A DNA stretch of 64,000 nucleotides from Kineosphaera limosa NBRC 100340 (GCF_000298215.1 NZ_BAHD01000022.1:1-64000), one strand, 5' to 3'. Shown: positions 54,395-63,689, numbered from the stretch's first letter. A program made the numbers and translations. Notes: generated by a model not told the origin, from the letters alone.

Positions 54395-55257
54395 GCACCC
54401 CGAGCCAGCTTTTCAACCCCAAGTCATCCAAGCTCCTCACCGCGATGATGGCGATCTTCCTGCTCTACGCCTTTCTACCGTTGGTCTGGCTGCTCATCAG
54501 CTCGACGAAGACCCAGGAGGCGTTGCTCGGCTCGTTCGGCCTGTGGTTCTCGGGGCCGTTCGCGCTGTTCGACAACGTGGCGCAGACGCTGACCTACAAC
54601 GACGGCATCTTCCTGCGCTGGTTCGCCAACACCCTGCTCTATGTGCTGGCCGGGGCCGGGGGCGCCACCCTGCTGGCCACCATGGCCGGCTACGGCCTGG
54701 CGAAGTACTCCTTCCCCGGCAAGCGCGCGGTCTTCGCCGTGGTGTTGGGTGCCATCGCCGTGCCGGGCACTGCACTGGCGGTGCCGACCTTCCTCATGTT
54801 CAGCCACCTCGGCCTGACCAACACGATCTGGGCGATCATCATCCCCTCGCTCATCTCGCCTTTTGGTCTCTATCTCGTGTGGGTTTACGCGATCGATGCC
54901 GTGCCCGTGGAGCTTCTCGAAGCGGCCCGGGTGGACGGTGCGGGCGAACTGAGGACCTTCTTCACGATCTCACTGCGACTGCTCGCCCCAGGTGTGGTGA
55001 CCGTCGCGCTCTTCTCCATCGTCGCCGTGTGGAACAACTACTTTCTGCCGCTCATCATGCTCAACGATCCGAACCTCTTTCCCCTGACGATCGGCCTGAC
55101 GCAATGGAGCGCGCAGGCGACCGGGGTCGGCTCCGACCCGATCTTCCACCTCGTTATCACCGGATCGGTCCTGACGATCATCCCGATCGTGCTCGCCTTT
55201 CTCCTATTGCAGCGCTATTGGCAGTCCGGCCTCGGTGCCGGCGGCGTCAAGGGCTGA
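54391..55257 (+). CDS. Sugar ABC transporter permease (MalG type)
   Basis: A 288-residue six-helix permease of the carbohydrate importer 1 group; its EAA loop reads ELLEAARVDGAGELRTFFT. The ATG overlaps the MalF-type gene stop. The ~100-base gap to the binding protein gene contains no obvious hairpin, so cotranscription is likely. Confidence 0.94.
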   Translation: MSTPSQLFNPKSSKLLTAMMAIFLLYAFLPLVWLLISSTKTQEALLGSFGLWFSGPFALFDNVAQTLTYNDGIFLRWFANTLLYVLAGAGGATLLATMAGYGLAKYSFPGKRAVFAVVLGAIAVPGTALAVPTFLMFSHLGLTNTIWAIIIPSLISPFGLYLVWVYAIDAVPVELLEAARVDGAGELRTFFTISLRLLAPGVVTVALFSIVAVWNNYFLPLIMLNDPNLFPLTIGLTQWSAQATGVGSDPIFHLVITGSVLTIIPIVLAFLLLQRYWQSGLGAGGVKG

Positions 55258-55358
55258 ACAACGCGCTGCGCAACACACCGCGCCAACGAGACAACTCGAA
55301 CAAGAACTCCCTGAGCACGACGCCCAAAGCCACCTGGGCGCTACGAAAGGAAATCACC

Positions 55359-56588
55359 ATGAACAACCGAATCCTCGCGCGCGCCCTGGCCACGACGGCC
55401 GTCCTCGCGGTCCTCGGCACGACGGCCGCCTGCGGTGGCGGCGGCTCGAACCCTGCCGCGACGGGCGGTGCGGGCGCGGCGAACCCCGACTCCCAGGCCG
55501 CGATCGACGCGGCTCTGGCGCAGGGCGGCAAGCTCACCTATTGGACGTGGACCCCGCAGGCCAAGGCCCAGGTGGCCGCCTTCCAGAAGGCCTACCCCAA
55601 GGTCGAGGTCACCCTGGTCAACACGGCCTCCGCCAGCGACAACAACCTCAAGCTGCAGAACGCGATCAGCGCCGGCTCGGGCGCACCCGACGTCGTGCAG
55701 CTCGAATACCAGTCGCTGCCGCAGTTCGTGCTCAAGCAGAGCCTCGTCGACCTCACCGAGTACGGCTTCGGCGACCTCAAGGACCTCTACACGCCCTCCA
55801 CCTGGGGCGCCGTGACCCAGGGCGGCGTCTGGGGGCTGCCGCAGGACTCCGGCCCGATGGCCCTCTTCTACAACAAGCGCGTCTTCGACAAGCACAAGGT
55901 CGCCGTGCCGAAGACCTGGGACGAGTACGTCGCCGCCGGGCGCACGCTGCACGCGGCCGACAAGAGCATCTACATCACCAACGACGCCGGCGGCGACGCG
56001 GGCTTCGGCACCTCGATGATCTGGCAGGCGGGCGGTCGCCCGTTCAAGGTCGACGGGGAGAACGTCGCGGTGAACCTGCAGGACGAGGGCACCAAGAAGT
56101 GGGCCGCGACGTGGAACACGCTCGTCTCCGAGGGGCTCATGAGCCAGATCTCCGGCTGGAGCGACGAGTGGTTCGCCGGCCTGGCCGACGGCAAGATCGC
56201 CACGCTGCCTATCGGGGCGTGGATGCCCGGCGTCCTGGAGTCCGGCGCGAAGGGCGGAGCCGGTGACTGGGCGGTCGCCCCGATGCCGACCTACGACGGC
56301 GGCGCCCCCGTGACGGCCGAGAACGGCGGCAGCTCCCAGGTCGTCGTCAAGCAGTCGGCCAACCCCGCTCTGGCGGCCGGCTTCCTGCGCTGGCTCAACT
56401 CCTCCGACGAGTCCATCGACGTGTTCCTCGCCGGCGGCGGCTTCCCGGCGACGGTCAAGCAGCTCAACGCGCCGGCCTTCCTCGAGGCCAAGTCCGCGTA
56501 CTTCGGCGGCCAGCAGATCAACAAGGTGCTCGTCGACGCCGCGAAGTCGGTCGGCACCGGCTGGCAGTACCTGCCGTGGCAGGGCTAG
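55359..56588 (+). CDS. Sugar-binding lipoprotein truncated by an amber codon
   Basis: A 409-residue family 1 solute-binding protein. The signal peptide ends in the lipobox LGTTAACGGGG, so the mature protein is lipid-anchored. WTWTPQAKAQVAAFQKAYP and LPQDSGPMALFYN are typical. The frame ends at TAG 56586-56588, yet the same frame continues with clear family sequence (ANSIYADTVGKAYLAK...GTEQGFTVAK) to TGA at 56718-56720. Relatives have an aromatic residue (Tyr or Phe) in place of the TAG, so TAC-to-TAG is the likely change. The lost 44 codons form the C-terminal helix of the binding fold. ATG 55359 follows GAAAGGAAA. Whether the short form works is uncertain. Confidence 0.85.
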   Translation: MNNRILARALATTAVLAVLGTTAACGGGGSNPAATGGAGAANPDSQAAIDAALAQGGKLTYWTWTPQAKAQVAAFQKAYPKVEVTLVNTASASDNNLKLQNAISAGSGAPDVVQLEYQSLPQFVLKQSLVDLTEYGFGDLKDLYTPSTWGAVTQGGVWGLPQDSGPMALFYNKRVFDKHKVAVPKTWDEYVAAGRTLHAADKSIYITNDAGGDAGFGTSMIWQAGGRPFKVDGENVAVNLQDEGTKKWAATWNTLVSEGLMSQISGWSDEWFAGLADGKIATLPIGAWMPGVLESGAKGGAGDWAVAPMPTYDGGAPVTAENGGSSQVVVKQSANPALAAGFLRWLNSSDESIDVFLAGGGFPATVKQLNAPAFLEAKSAYFGGQQINKVLVDAAKSVGTGWQYLPWQG

Positions 56589-56720
56589 GCCAACAGCATC
56601 TACGCCGACACCGTCGGCAAGGCCTACCTCGCCAAGACCGACATCAACGCCGGCCTGGCGGCCTGGCAGGAGCAGAACGTCACGTACGGCACCGAGCAGG
56701 GCTTCACCGTCGCCAAGTGA
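56589..56720 (+). other. Orphaned 3' segment of the sugar-binding protein
   Basis: Forty-three codons plus TGA in the same frame as the preceding gene, beyond its TAG. Codon bias is unchanged and family residues are preserved, indicating a recent lesion or a sequencing error. Confidence 0.85.
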
Positions 56721-56770
56721 CGACGCGCGACCCACGAGACATCCAGACACCGATTTCGCCGGAGGTATTC

Positions 56771-58927
56771 ATGAGAGCGGCGCCCGCGCCCGAACCGCCA
56801 CGCCTGCCCGCCATGCTCGGGGCGGGGTTCGCCTACGGGGCGGACTTCAACCCCGAGCAGTGGGACGACGCGGTCCTGACCGACGACATCCGCCTCATGC
56901 AGGAGGCCGGGGTGAGCGTCGTGACGCTCGGCGTCTTCTCCTGGTCCCACCTCGAGCCGCGGCCGGGGGAGTTCGACACCGGCTGGCTGCGTCGGGTCAT
57001 GGACGCCCTGCACGAGGCCGGGATCGGCGTCGACCTCGCGACGGGGACGGCCTCGCCGCCTGCCTGGCTCGGGGCGGAGCACCCGAGCACGCTGCCGGTC
57101 ACGCCCGACGGGCGGACGCTGTGGTGGGGGTCGCGTCAGCAGTACAACCCGAGCAGCGCGATCTTCCGTGAGCGCGTCCACCTGCTCGTCGAGCGGATGG
57201 CGCAGGACTTCGCCGATCACCCCGCGCTCGTCGCGTGGCACGTCGGCAACGAGTACGCCTGCCACGTCTGGGAGAGCGCCGACGAGGAGTCGGCCGAGCG
57301 CTTCCGGGAGTGGCTGCGCCGCCGCTACGGATCGTTGGACGAGGTCAACCGGGTGTGGGGCACGGCGTTCTGGTCGCAGCGGCTCTCCACGTGGGCGGAG
57401 GTCATCCCGCCGCGCCCGACTCCGACGTTCCAGAACCCGCACCGGCTCACCGACTGGCGGGCGTTCTGCTCCGACGCCCTCCTCGAGCTGTACCTCCTCG
57501 AGCGCGACATCCTGCGCAGCGCCAACCCGGCCATCCCCATCACGACGAACTTCATGGGGCTCTTCGGGCCGGTCGACTACTGGGAGTGGGCGCGGCACGT
57601 CGACTTCGTGAGCAATGACTCCTACCCCGACCCGGCCGACCCGCGCGGTGCCCGCACCTTCGCCTTCGAGTGCGACCTCATGCGCTCCCTGGGGCAGGGG
57701 CGCCCGTGGATCCAGATGGAACAGGTCACCTCGGCGGTCCAATGGCGCGGCCGCAACGCGGTGAAGCGGCCGGGTCAGTACGAGCTGTGGTCGCTGGGGG
57801 CCGTCGCGCGGGGTGCCGACGGCATCCTCAACTTCCAGTGGCGGCAGTCGGTCGCCGGCGCGGAGACCTGGCACGGCGCGATGGTGCCGCACGCCGGCCC
57901 GGCGAGCCGCACCTGGGCGGAGGTGACGTCGCTCGGCGCGACCCTGCGCGCCCTCGCCGATGTGCGGGGGAGCGAGGTCGAGGCGCAGGTCGCGATCCTG
58001 TGGGACTGGCGCAGCGCGTGGGCCCAGGAGGACGCGCTCGGCCCGATCGACCAACGCGCCGCCCACGACGGCGTGCGCGCCTGGCACGCCAGCCTCTTCG
58101 AGCGCGGTCACCTCGTCGACCTGGCCCATCCCGGTCAGGACCTCACCGGGTATCGGGTCGTCGTCGTGCCCTCGCTCTATCGGCTCGAGGAAGCCCACGT
58201 CACCCGCCTCGCGGAGGCGGTCCGCGCCGGGGCGCAGGTCGTCGTCACCTACCTCACGGGGCATGTCGACGCCGACGGGCACGCGGTGCTCGGCGGCTAC
58301 GCGGGGGAGTTGAGTGAGCTGCTCGGCGTGCGGGTCGTCGACCTCTCCCCGCGCGCCGTCGATGTCCAGCCCCTCGTGCCGAGCCGGACGGGCGGGCCGG
58401 GCGGACCGGCCGAGCCGCTCGACCCGGGCGTCGATCGGATCTCCGCCGCCGTCGGGGCGCCGGGGGCCGAGCGGGGGATCGCCCTGCGGGGCCCCGACGG
58501 CGCGGCCTGGGCTGGGGGCGGCATCGGCTGGTCCGAGGTCGTGCACGTCGAGGATGCCGACGGCTCGCCGGTCGAGATCATCGCCACCTTCGACTGCACA
58601 GATCTGCGTGGCGACCCGGCGGTCACCGTGCGGGGCGCGCCGCAGGGGGGTGCTGGCTGGTACGTCGGGACCGACCTCGATGCTCGCGGTCGCGACCGGC
58701 TCCTCGACCTCGTCCTCGGCCGTGCCGGGATCACCGGATCGTCGTTGCCTCCCGGAGTCGAGCGGCGGGATCGCGGTGGCGTCACCTTCTGGTTCAACCA
58801 CGGGGACCAGGCGGTGCGCCTCGACGAGGTGCGCGGCGTGGACGTCCGATCCGGAGTCGCCGTCGAGGGCCTGCACCTCGCGCCCCGCACCTGCGCCCTC
58901 GTCCGGGCGAAGGGCCGGCACGAGTAG
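56771..58927 (+). CDS. GH42 beta-galactosidase
   Basis: A 718-residue cytoplasmic beta-galactosidase of glycoside hydrolase family 42. FNPEQWDDAVLTDDIRLMQEAG opens the TIM barrel (given to 19: FNPEQWDDAVLTDDIRLMQ). The acid/base is Glu161 in WHVGNEYACH and the nucleophile Glu317 in IQMEQVTS. A trimerisation domain and small beta-sandwich follow. It has no signal peptide, so substrate is hydrolysed after import by the upstream transporter. ATG 56771 follows GGAGG. Beta-galacto-oligosaccharides or arabinogalactan fragments are typical substrates. Confidence 0.95.
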   Translation: MRAAPAPEPPRLPAMLGAGFAYGADFNPEQWDDAVLTDDIRLMQEAGVSVVTLGVFSWSHLEPRPGEFDTGWLRRVMDALHEAGIGVDLATGTASPPAWLGAEHPSTLPVTPDGRTLWWGSRQQYNPSSAIFRERVHLLVERMAQDFADHPALVAWHVGNEYACHVWESADEESAERFREWLRRRYGSLDEVNRVWGTAFWSQRLSTWAEVIPPRPTPTFQNPHRLTDWRAFCSDALLELYLLERDILRSANPAIPITTNFMGLFGPVDYWEWARHVDFVSNDSYPDPADPRGARTFAFECDLMRSLGQGRPWIQMEQVTSAVQWRGRNAVKRPGQYELWSLGAVARGADGILNFQWRQSVAGAETWHGAMVPHAGPASRTWAEVTSLGATLRALADVRGSEVEAQVAILWDWRSAWAQEDALGPIDQRAAHDGVRAWHASLFERGHLVDLAHPGQDLTGYRVVVVPSLYRLEEAHVTRLAEAVRAGAQVVVTYLTGHVDADGHAVLGGYAGELSELLGVRVVDLSPRAVDVQPLVPSRTGGPGGPAEPLDPGVDRISAAVGAPGAERGIALRGPDGAAWAGGGIGWSEVVHVEDADGSPVEIIATFDCTDLRGDPAVTVRGAPQGGAGWYVGTDLDARGRDRLLDLVLGRAGITGSSLPPGVERRDRGGVTFWFNHGDQAVRLDEVRGVDVRSGVAVEGLHLAPRTCALVRAKGRHE

Positions 58928-58985
58928 TCGTTCTCCGACCGATGCGCACGGCTGGTGGGTCGACCTTCGGCCAGGGGGCTGCCGG

Positions 58986-60374
58986 TCAGTCGGCCCCGCC
59001 GAGGGCGACGAGTTCGAGCCACGCGGTGTCGTCGGTCGGGACATCGAGGCGCCACGTCGCGCCGACGCGGCGGTACGTCGCCGGGACCCGCGGAGTATCC
59101 GGAGCGGAGGCCGACCCGGGCGGCGTCGCCCCGAGCACGGGGTACACCTCGACGACCTCGCCGTCGACCCACACCTCGACGGGGACCGGAGGCAGGTCGA
59201 TCACCCCGCCGGGCCAGCCCAGTGTTCCACCGGTGGTGCGCACGACGCAGGCCGACGGCAGCTCGTGTCCCCCGGCGGCTAGGGCGCGAGAGTCGCCGCT
59301 GAGCAGCGCGTCGAGCTCCTGCGCGCGGGTCACGACGACGTGATCGCCGACCACGCCGATGCGTCGCGGCAGCGTGAGGCAGCCGGCGACGAGGTCGGCG
59401 TCCGGGTCGCTCGGATCGGCCGGCACGTCGCTCTGCCGCACCCAACCCAGGTGCCACGAACCGGTCGGATCCTCGGCGAACTGCGGCGCATAGCAGGCGT
59501 CCCCGAGGTCGAGGCGCTCGAAGGCCGCGGCGTTGAAGGCCGGCCGCGTCGGGTCGTCGCTCGACGGCTCCAGGTCGCCGACGACCGCGACGACGTCGTC
59601 GAGGCTCCCGTGGTGCTGCGTCGCGAGCACCAGGACGGCGCGCCCGTCCGAGTCGTCCGAGTCGTCGCCGAGCACGAGCTGCGGGCACTCCCAAATGTCG
59701 GCGGGGAAGCGCCCGAGCAGCTCCGCGCCGAGCGCCCCGGCTCCGGTGAACCACAGCCCCTCGTAGGTCCACGCGTCGGGGTCGTCGCACCCGAACAGCA
59801 GGACCGCCGGCGACCCGTCGGTCAGCCCGGCGCCGTGCAGCGCCCAGCGCCGCCCGCCGAACGTGAACAGGAACGGGTCCCGCATCTGCGCCACCTCGTC
59901 GGCCTCCGGCGTCGTGGCGACGACCCACGGCTCCGACCACTCGTCGAGGGTCGAGGAGGGGGAGCTGTCGAGCGCGCGCCGGAGCACCGTGGTGCTGTGC
60001 GCGGTCTCGTCGGACACCGCGCTGTAGGCGACGAGCGCCTGCGCGCCCGAATCGCTCACCTCCGAATCGCTCACGCCCGAATCGCTGACCTCGTTGGCGC
60101 CCCGGAACGAGTCGGGTACGAACACCCCGCTCCAGCAGCCGGCTCGATCCGGCCCGTCCGGCGTCGGCCCGAAGGCCACCGGATGCGGGGTCCACGTCGC
60201 CAGGTCGTCGCTGCTGACGTGGCCCCAGTGGATGTCGCCGTGCACCGCGGCGGCGGGATTGTGCTGGTAGAAGACGTGCCATCGCCCGTCCCGATATGTC
60301 ATCCCGTTCGGGTCGTTGAGCCAACCGCGGCCGGGGCGGATGTGGTAGCTGGGCAGGGCGGATTGCGCGGGCAT
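58986..60374 (-). CDS. GH32 beta-fructofuranosidase
   Basis: A 462-residue family 32 glycosidase hydrolysing sucrose or fructo-oligosaccharides. Nucleophile Asp21 is in GWLNDPNG, the transition-state Asp in MRDPF (about 165-167) and the acid/base Glu229 in IWECPQLV. A shortened C-terminal sandwich follows. Residues 96-110 are three Val-Ser-Asp-Ser-Gly/Glu repeats encoded by 15-bp units. No signal peptide, so it acts on imported sugar. It is the last gene of the binding-protein/permease/permease/GH32 operon, 33 bases after the MalG-type gene. Confidence 0.94.
   Translation of the reverse strand: MPAQSALPSYHIRPGRGWLNDPNGMTYRDGRWHVFYQHNPAAAVHGDIHWGHVSSDDLATWTPHPVAFGPTPDGPDRAGCWSGVFVPDSFRGANEVSDSGVSDSEVSDSGAQALVAYSAVSDETAHSTTVLRRALDSSPSSTLDEWSEPWVVATTPEADEVAQMRDPFLFTFGGRRWALHGAGLTDGSPAVLLFGCDDPDAWTYEGLWFTGAGALGAELLGRFPADIWECPQLVLGDDSDDSDGRAVLVLATQHHGSLDDVVAVVGDLEPSSDDPTRPAFNAAAFERLDLGDACYAPQFAEDPTGSWHLGWVRQSDVPADPSDPDADLVAGCLTLPRRIGVVGDHVVVTRAQELDALLSGDSRALAAGGHELPSACVVRTTGGTLGWPGGVIDLPPVPVEVWVDGEVVEVYPVLGATPPGSASAPDTPRVPATYRRVGATWRLDVPTDDTAWLELVALGGAD
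60046..60090 (-). repeat. Three 15-bp tandem repeats within GH32
   Basis: CCCGAATCGCTCACC and two close copies (one and two changes) are adjacent and in frame, coding Asp-Ser-Gly/Glu-Val-Ser. Confidence 0.9.
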
Positions 60375-60407
60375 GGAGCCTCTCTCGAATCGCAGGGCAG
60401 GGACGTG

Positions 60408-61313
60408 TCAGCGATGGCTGCCGGCGGTGAGGCCCTCGCGCAGGGTCCGCTGGCCGAAGATGAAGACGACGAGCGCGGGGATCATCGAGATCACGACGCC
60501 GGCCAGCACGGTCGCGACGCTGCCGGTCCCCATGTTCCCCTGCAGGGAGACCAGCCCCAGCGGCAGCGTGAAGTTCTGTTCGCTGATCGTGAGGATCAAT
60601 GGTCGGAAGAACTCGTTCCAGTGGAAGTTGAACGCGAGGATGCCGACGATCGCCAGCCCGGGGGTCGCCAGCGGCGCGTAGACGGAGAAGAAGGTGCGCC
60701 AGGGCCCGGCGCCGTCGATAGCCGCGGCCTCGCCGAGTTCGTCGGGCAACCCGAGGAAGTACTGACGCATGAGGAACGTGCCGAACGCGGTGGGGATCGC
60801 GGGCAGGATGAGCGCGAGCAGCGTGTCGGCCAGCCCCATGCCGCGGATCAGCATGAAGACCGGGACGATCGTGACCTGCATCGGCACCATCATCGTCGCG
60901 AGCACGAGGGCGAAGATCGCCTCGCGTCCCTTGAACGGCACCTTGGCGAAGACGTAGCCGGCCATCGCCGCGGTGATCATCTGCCCGATCGCGCAGGCGG
61001 CGGTGACGAGCACGGAGTTCCACACGAGCAGCCACATGTCGACCTGTTTGAAGACGTCGGCGTAGGAGCCGAAGTCCAGGCTCGTCGGCCAGATCGTCGG
61101 GGTGGCGCCGAGCGACTCGGTGACCGGCCGCAGCGAGGTGGAGACGGTCCACAGCACCGGGCCGAGGGTGAGTAGTGCGGCGATGGACAGCACGAGCACT
61201 TTGCCCAGAAAGCTGACCGTGATGAGGCGGGGGCGGCGCAGCTGCTGCGGTGGGCGCTGCCCGGTCCCGGTGCCGGATGACGCGGTGGGCCCGGAGGCGG
61301 TGGTTGCAGTCAT
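60408..61313 (-). CDS. Sugar ABC transporter permease (MalG type)
   Basis: A 301-residue permease with six helices; its EAA loop is ELGEAAAIDGAGPWRTFFS. A Thr/Ser/Pro-rich cytoplasmic leader of about 30 residues precedes the first helix. It lies 10 bases after the MalF-type gene and feeds into GH32. ATG 61313 is used. Confidence 0.94.
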   Translation of the reverse strand: MTATTASGPTASSGTGTGQRPPQQLRRPRLITVSFLGKVLVLSIAALLTLGPVLWTVSTSLRPVTESLGATPTIWPTSLDFGSYADVFKQVDMWLLVWNSVLVTAACAIGQMITAAMAGYVFAKVPFKGREAIFALVLATMMVPMQVTIVPVFMLIRGMGLADTLLALILPAIPTAFGTFLMRQYFLGLPDELGEAAAIDGAGPWRTFFSVYAPLATPGLAIVGILAFNFHWNEFFRPLILTISEQNFTLPLGLVSLQGNMGTGSVATVLAGVVISMIPALVVFIFGQRTLREGLTAGSHR

Positions 61314-61323
61314 GTCGGCCTCC

Positions 61324-62292
61324 TCAGCCGTAGAAGACGAAGCGGCGGGACAAACGGAACTGCAGCGCGGTGACGAGCATGATGACGATCGTCAGGACCA
61401 CACCGATAGCGCTGGCTCGGCCGAATTGCAGCTGCTGGAAGGCGGATTCGTAGATGACCATGACGGCGGTGCGGGTCGCGTCGCCGGGGCCGCCGCGGGT
61501 CAGCACGTACGGCTGGTCGAAGATCTGCAGCGCGGCGATGATCGCCATGACCGAGGCCACGAGCATGGTCGGGCTGACCAGCGGCAGCGTGATCCGCCAG
61601 AACTGTCGCCACCCGGTGGCTCCGTCGATGGAACTCGCCTCGTACACCTCCTTGGGGATGGCCGCCAGGCCACCGAGAAAGAGCAGGAAGCTGAAGCCGA
61701 AGTTCTGCCAGACGTAGACGAGGATCACCATGACGACCGCGCCGGTCTCGGAGTTCAGCCACGGGATGGCCGGCACGCCGACGAAGCCGAGCAGGTAGTT
61801 GACGAGGCCGAACTGCTGGTTGAACAGGTAGCTCATCATGATCGACACGCTCGCTGCCGACAGGATGAGCGGGAAGAACAGCACGGAGCGGAAGAACGAG
61901 CGCAGCCAGTCCGGCATTTTGGACTGCACCAGCACCGCCAGGCCCAGGGCGATCGTCAGCTGCAGGATCACGGTGGCGATCACCAGGCCGAACGTGTTGA
62001 GAAAGGACACCCGCACGGTCGGATCGGTGGCCAGCTCGGTGAAGTTCTGCAGGCCGACGAACCGCGGCGGGCTGATGACGTCCCAGCTGAAGAACGCCAG
62101 CACGATCGAGGCGACGATCGGGACGAACATGAACAGCGCGAGGCCGCCCACGGTCGGCAGCAGGAACAGGAACACCAGCAGCCGCTGGGAGCGGATGGTG
62201 CGCCGCTGCTGCGGGCTGTCGGCGTGGCGATCGGTGGGGCCGCCGACGGTGCCGGTGGCCGCAGTGGCGGAGACGGGGGCGGGCACGCTCAT
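61324..62292 (-). CDS. Sugar ABC transporter permease (MalF type)
   Basis: A 322-residue permease; the EAA loop reads EVYEASSIDGATGWRQFWR. Six helices follow a ~35-residue cytoplasmic leader. The ATG overlaps the binding-protein stop by 4 bases. It pairs with the MalG-type subunit to import a fructoside; the ATPase must come from elsewhere. Confidence 0.94.
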   Translation of the reverse strand: MSVPAPVSATAATGTVGGPTDRHADSPQQRRTIRSQRLLVFLFLLPTVGGLALFMFVPIVASIVLAFFSWDVISPPRFVGLQNFTELATDPTVRVSFLNTFGLVIATVILQLTIALGLAVLVQSKMPDWLRSFFRSVLFFPLILSAASVSIMMSYLFNQQFGLVNYLLGFVGVPAIPWLNSETGAVVMVILVYVWQNFGFSFLLFLGGLAAIPKEVYEASSIDGATGWRQFWRITLPLVSPTMLVASVMAIIAALQIFDQPYVLTRGGPGDATRTAVMVIYESAFQQLQFGRASAIGVVLTIVIMLVTALQFRLSRRFVFYG

Positions 62293-63689
62293 GTCGACTT
62301 CCTCAGGGCGAGTTCGAGGTCACGCTGCAGGTTGGCCAGGTGGCCGCGCAGGCCGGCCTGGCTGCCGGCGGTCACGGCGCCGGTCACGTTCTTGATGAGG
62401 GCGGTCTCGACGGCCGCCTGCTGCGGGGGCGCCGGGATCGGCGCGGCCTCCATGCGGTCCAAGGTGTCGTAGAAGACCCGCCAGTGCCGCGGACCGATGG
62501 TGCCGTACAACTCGTCGTTGCACATCGAGCGCCGCGTCGGGGTGGTGTCGGCCCGCGGTAGCGCCAGCTTCATTCCCTCGCGCGAGATGCAGAACTTGAT
62601 CCACTCCCAGGCCTGCTCCTTGCGCTGCGAGGTCTTCATCAGTGCGTAGCCGGCGGCGCCGAACTGATGGCGTTGGCTGCGCCAGCGCGGGAAGTACTGC
62701 ACGTCGTAGTCGGCCTGGGTCATGCCCGCCTCGTTCAGGCCGTTGACCCAGTAACCGCCGGCGGGCGTCATGCCGATCGAGCCGCCGGCGAACTGCGCGA
62801 CGAGTTCGGTGCCGCCGCCTTGGGCGGGGCTGGTGCCCAAACCCTCGCGCACGACCTCCCGCAGGAAGTCGAAGGACTCTTCCACCCGCGGGTCTTGCGC
62901 GTTCGGCTCCTCCCACAGGTAGCCGCCGCTGCGTCCGGCCGCCGCGGGGTCGCCGGAGTAGAACTGCTGCCACAGCCACTCGCCTCCGGGCGCCTTGGCC
63001 TCTTTGAGGAAGCTCGTGTCGTTGACGTACAGCCATGGCACCACGCCACCGAACAGCCGGTTGGTCCAGTAATAGGGCACGAACGGGGCACGGTTGGCCG
63101 TGCGCATGCCGCGGGCGTAGGCGAGGAAGTCCTCGTGGGTCCAGTGCTCCTGCGGGTAGTCCAGGCCGGCGGAGGTCATCGCGTCGGTGTTGAAGTACAT
63201 GTTCGCGGCGTTGAAGTCGATGGGCAGCTGATAGAGGTGCCCGCGATACATGAACGCCTCGATGAGGCTGGGGTGCACGTCGTCGAAGTAGTCCTGGAGT
63301 TCGGCCCGGTCGCGCTGCACGTAGGCGTCGAGGGGCTCGGCGAGCCGGTCGGCGAACAGCTGGGCGCCCTCGGTGGCGACGATGCACACATCCGGTGGGG
63401 TGCCGGCGGCGACCATCGTGAGGATCTTGGCGAAGAAGTTGCTCCAGTCGGCGCCCTGGATGGCCTGGAGGCGCACCGGGATGTCGGGGTGCTTGGCGCG
63501 GAAGGCGGTCAGCAGGTCGGCGCGCGCCGCAGCGTCCTGGCTCGTGCCCAGGATCGCGACGTTGAGCACGTCCTGCCCGCGACCGGGGATGTCGCGGGCC
63601 GTCAACCGGGGCCAGGAGGCCGCCGTGGCCCCCAGCGCTCCGACGCCGAGCAGGCCGCCCAACACCGTTCGCCGCGTGATGTCCACCAT
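62289..63689 (-). CDS. Extracellular sugar-binding protein (Tat-type signal)
   Basis: A 466-residue family 1 binding protein. The N-terminus MVDITRRTVLGGLLGVGAL has a twin arginine and a short hydrophobic core, so Tat export is likely; no lipobox Cys is visible, unlike the galactoside protein. VLNVAILGTSQDAAARADLL and DWSNFFAKILTMVAAGTPPDV start the binding fold. It heads an operon with two permeases and GH32, so the ligand is probably a fructan oligosaccharide or sucrose. A palindrome 117 bases upstream is a plausible operator. Confidence 0.92.
   Translation of the reverse strand: MVDITRRTVLGGLLGVGALGATAASWPRLTARDIPGRGQDVLNVAILGTSQDAAARADLLTAFRAKHPDIPVRLQAIQGADWSNFFAKILTMVAAGTPPDVCIVATEGAQLFADRLAEPLDAYVQRDRAELQDYFDDVHPSLIEAFMYRGHLYQLPIDFNAANMYFNTDAMTSAGLDYPQEHWTHEDFLAYARGMRTANRAPFVPYYWTNRLFGGVVPWLYVNDTSFLKEAKAPGGEWLWQQFYSGDPAAAGRSGGYLWEEPNAQDPRVEESFDFLREVVREGLGTSPAQGGGTELVAQFAGGSIGMTPAGGYWVNGLNEAGMTQADYDVQYFPRWRSQRHQFGAAGYALMKTSQRKEQAWEWIKFCISREGMKLALPRADTTPTRRSMCNDELYGTIGPRHWRVFYDTLDRMEAAPIPAPPQQAAVETALIKNVTGAVTAGSQAGLRGHLANLQRDLELALRKST

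Noticed and set aside
56586-56588. TAG as a recoded (pyrrolysine or suppressed) codon
   Set aside because: No pyl genes or recoding element are visible, and TAG is used as a normal stop elsewhere in the window (for example glcF, pyc and the DasR-like gene).
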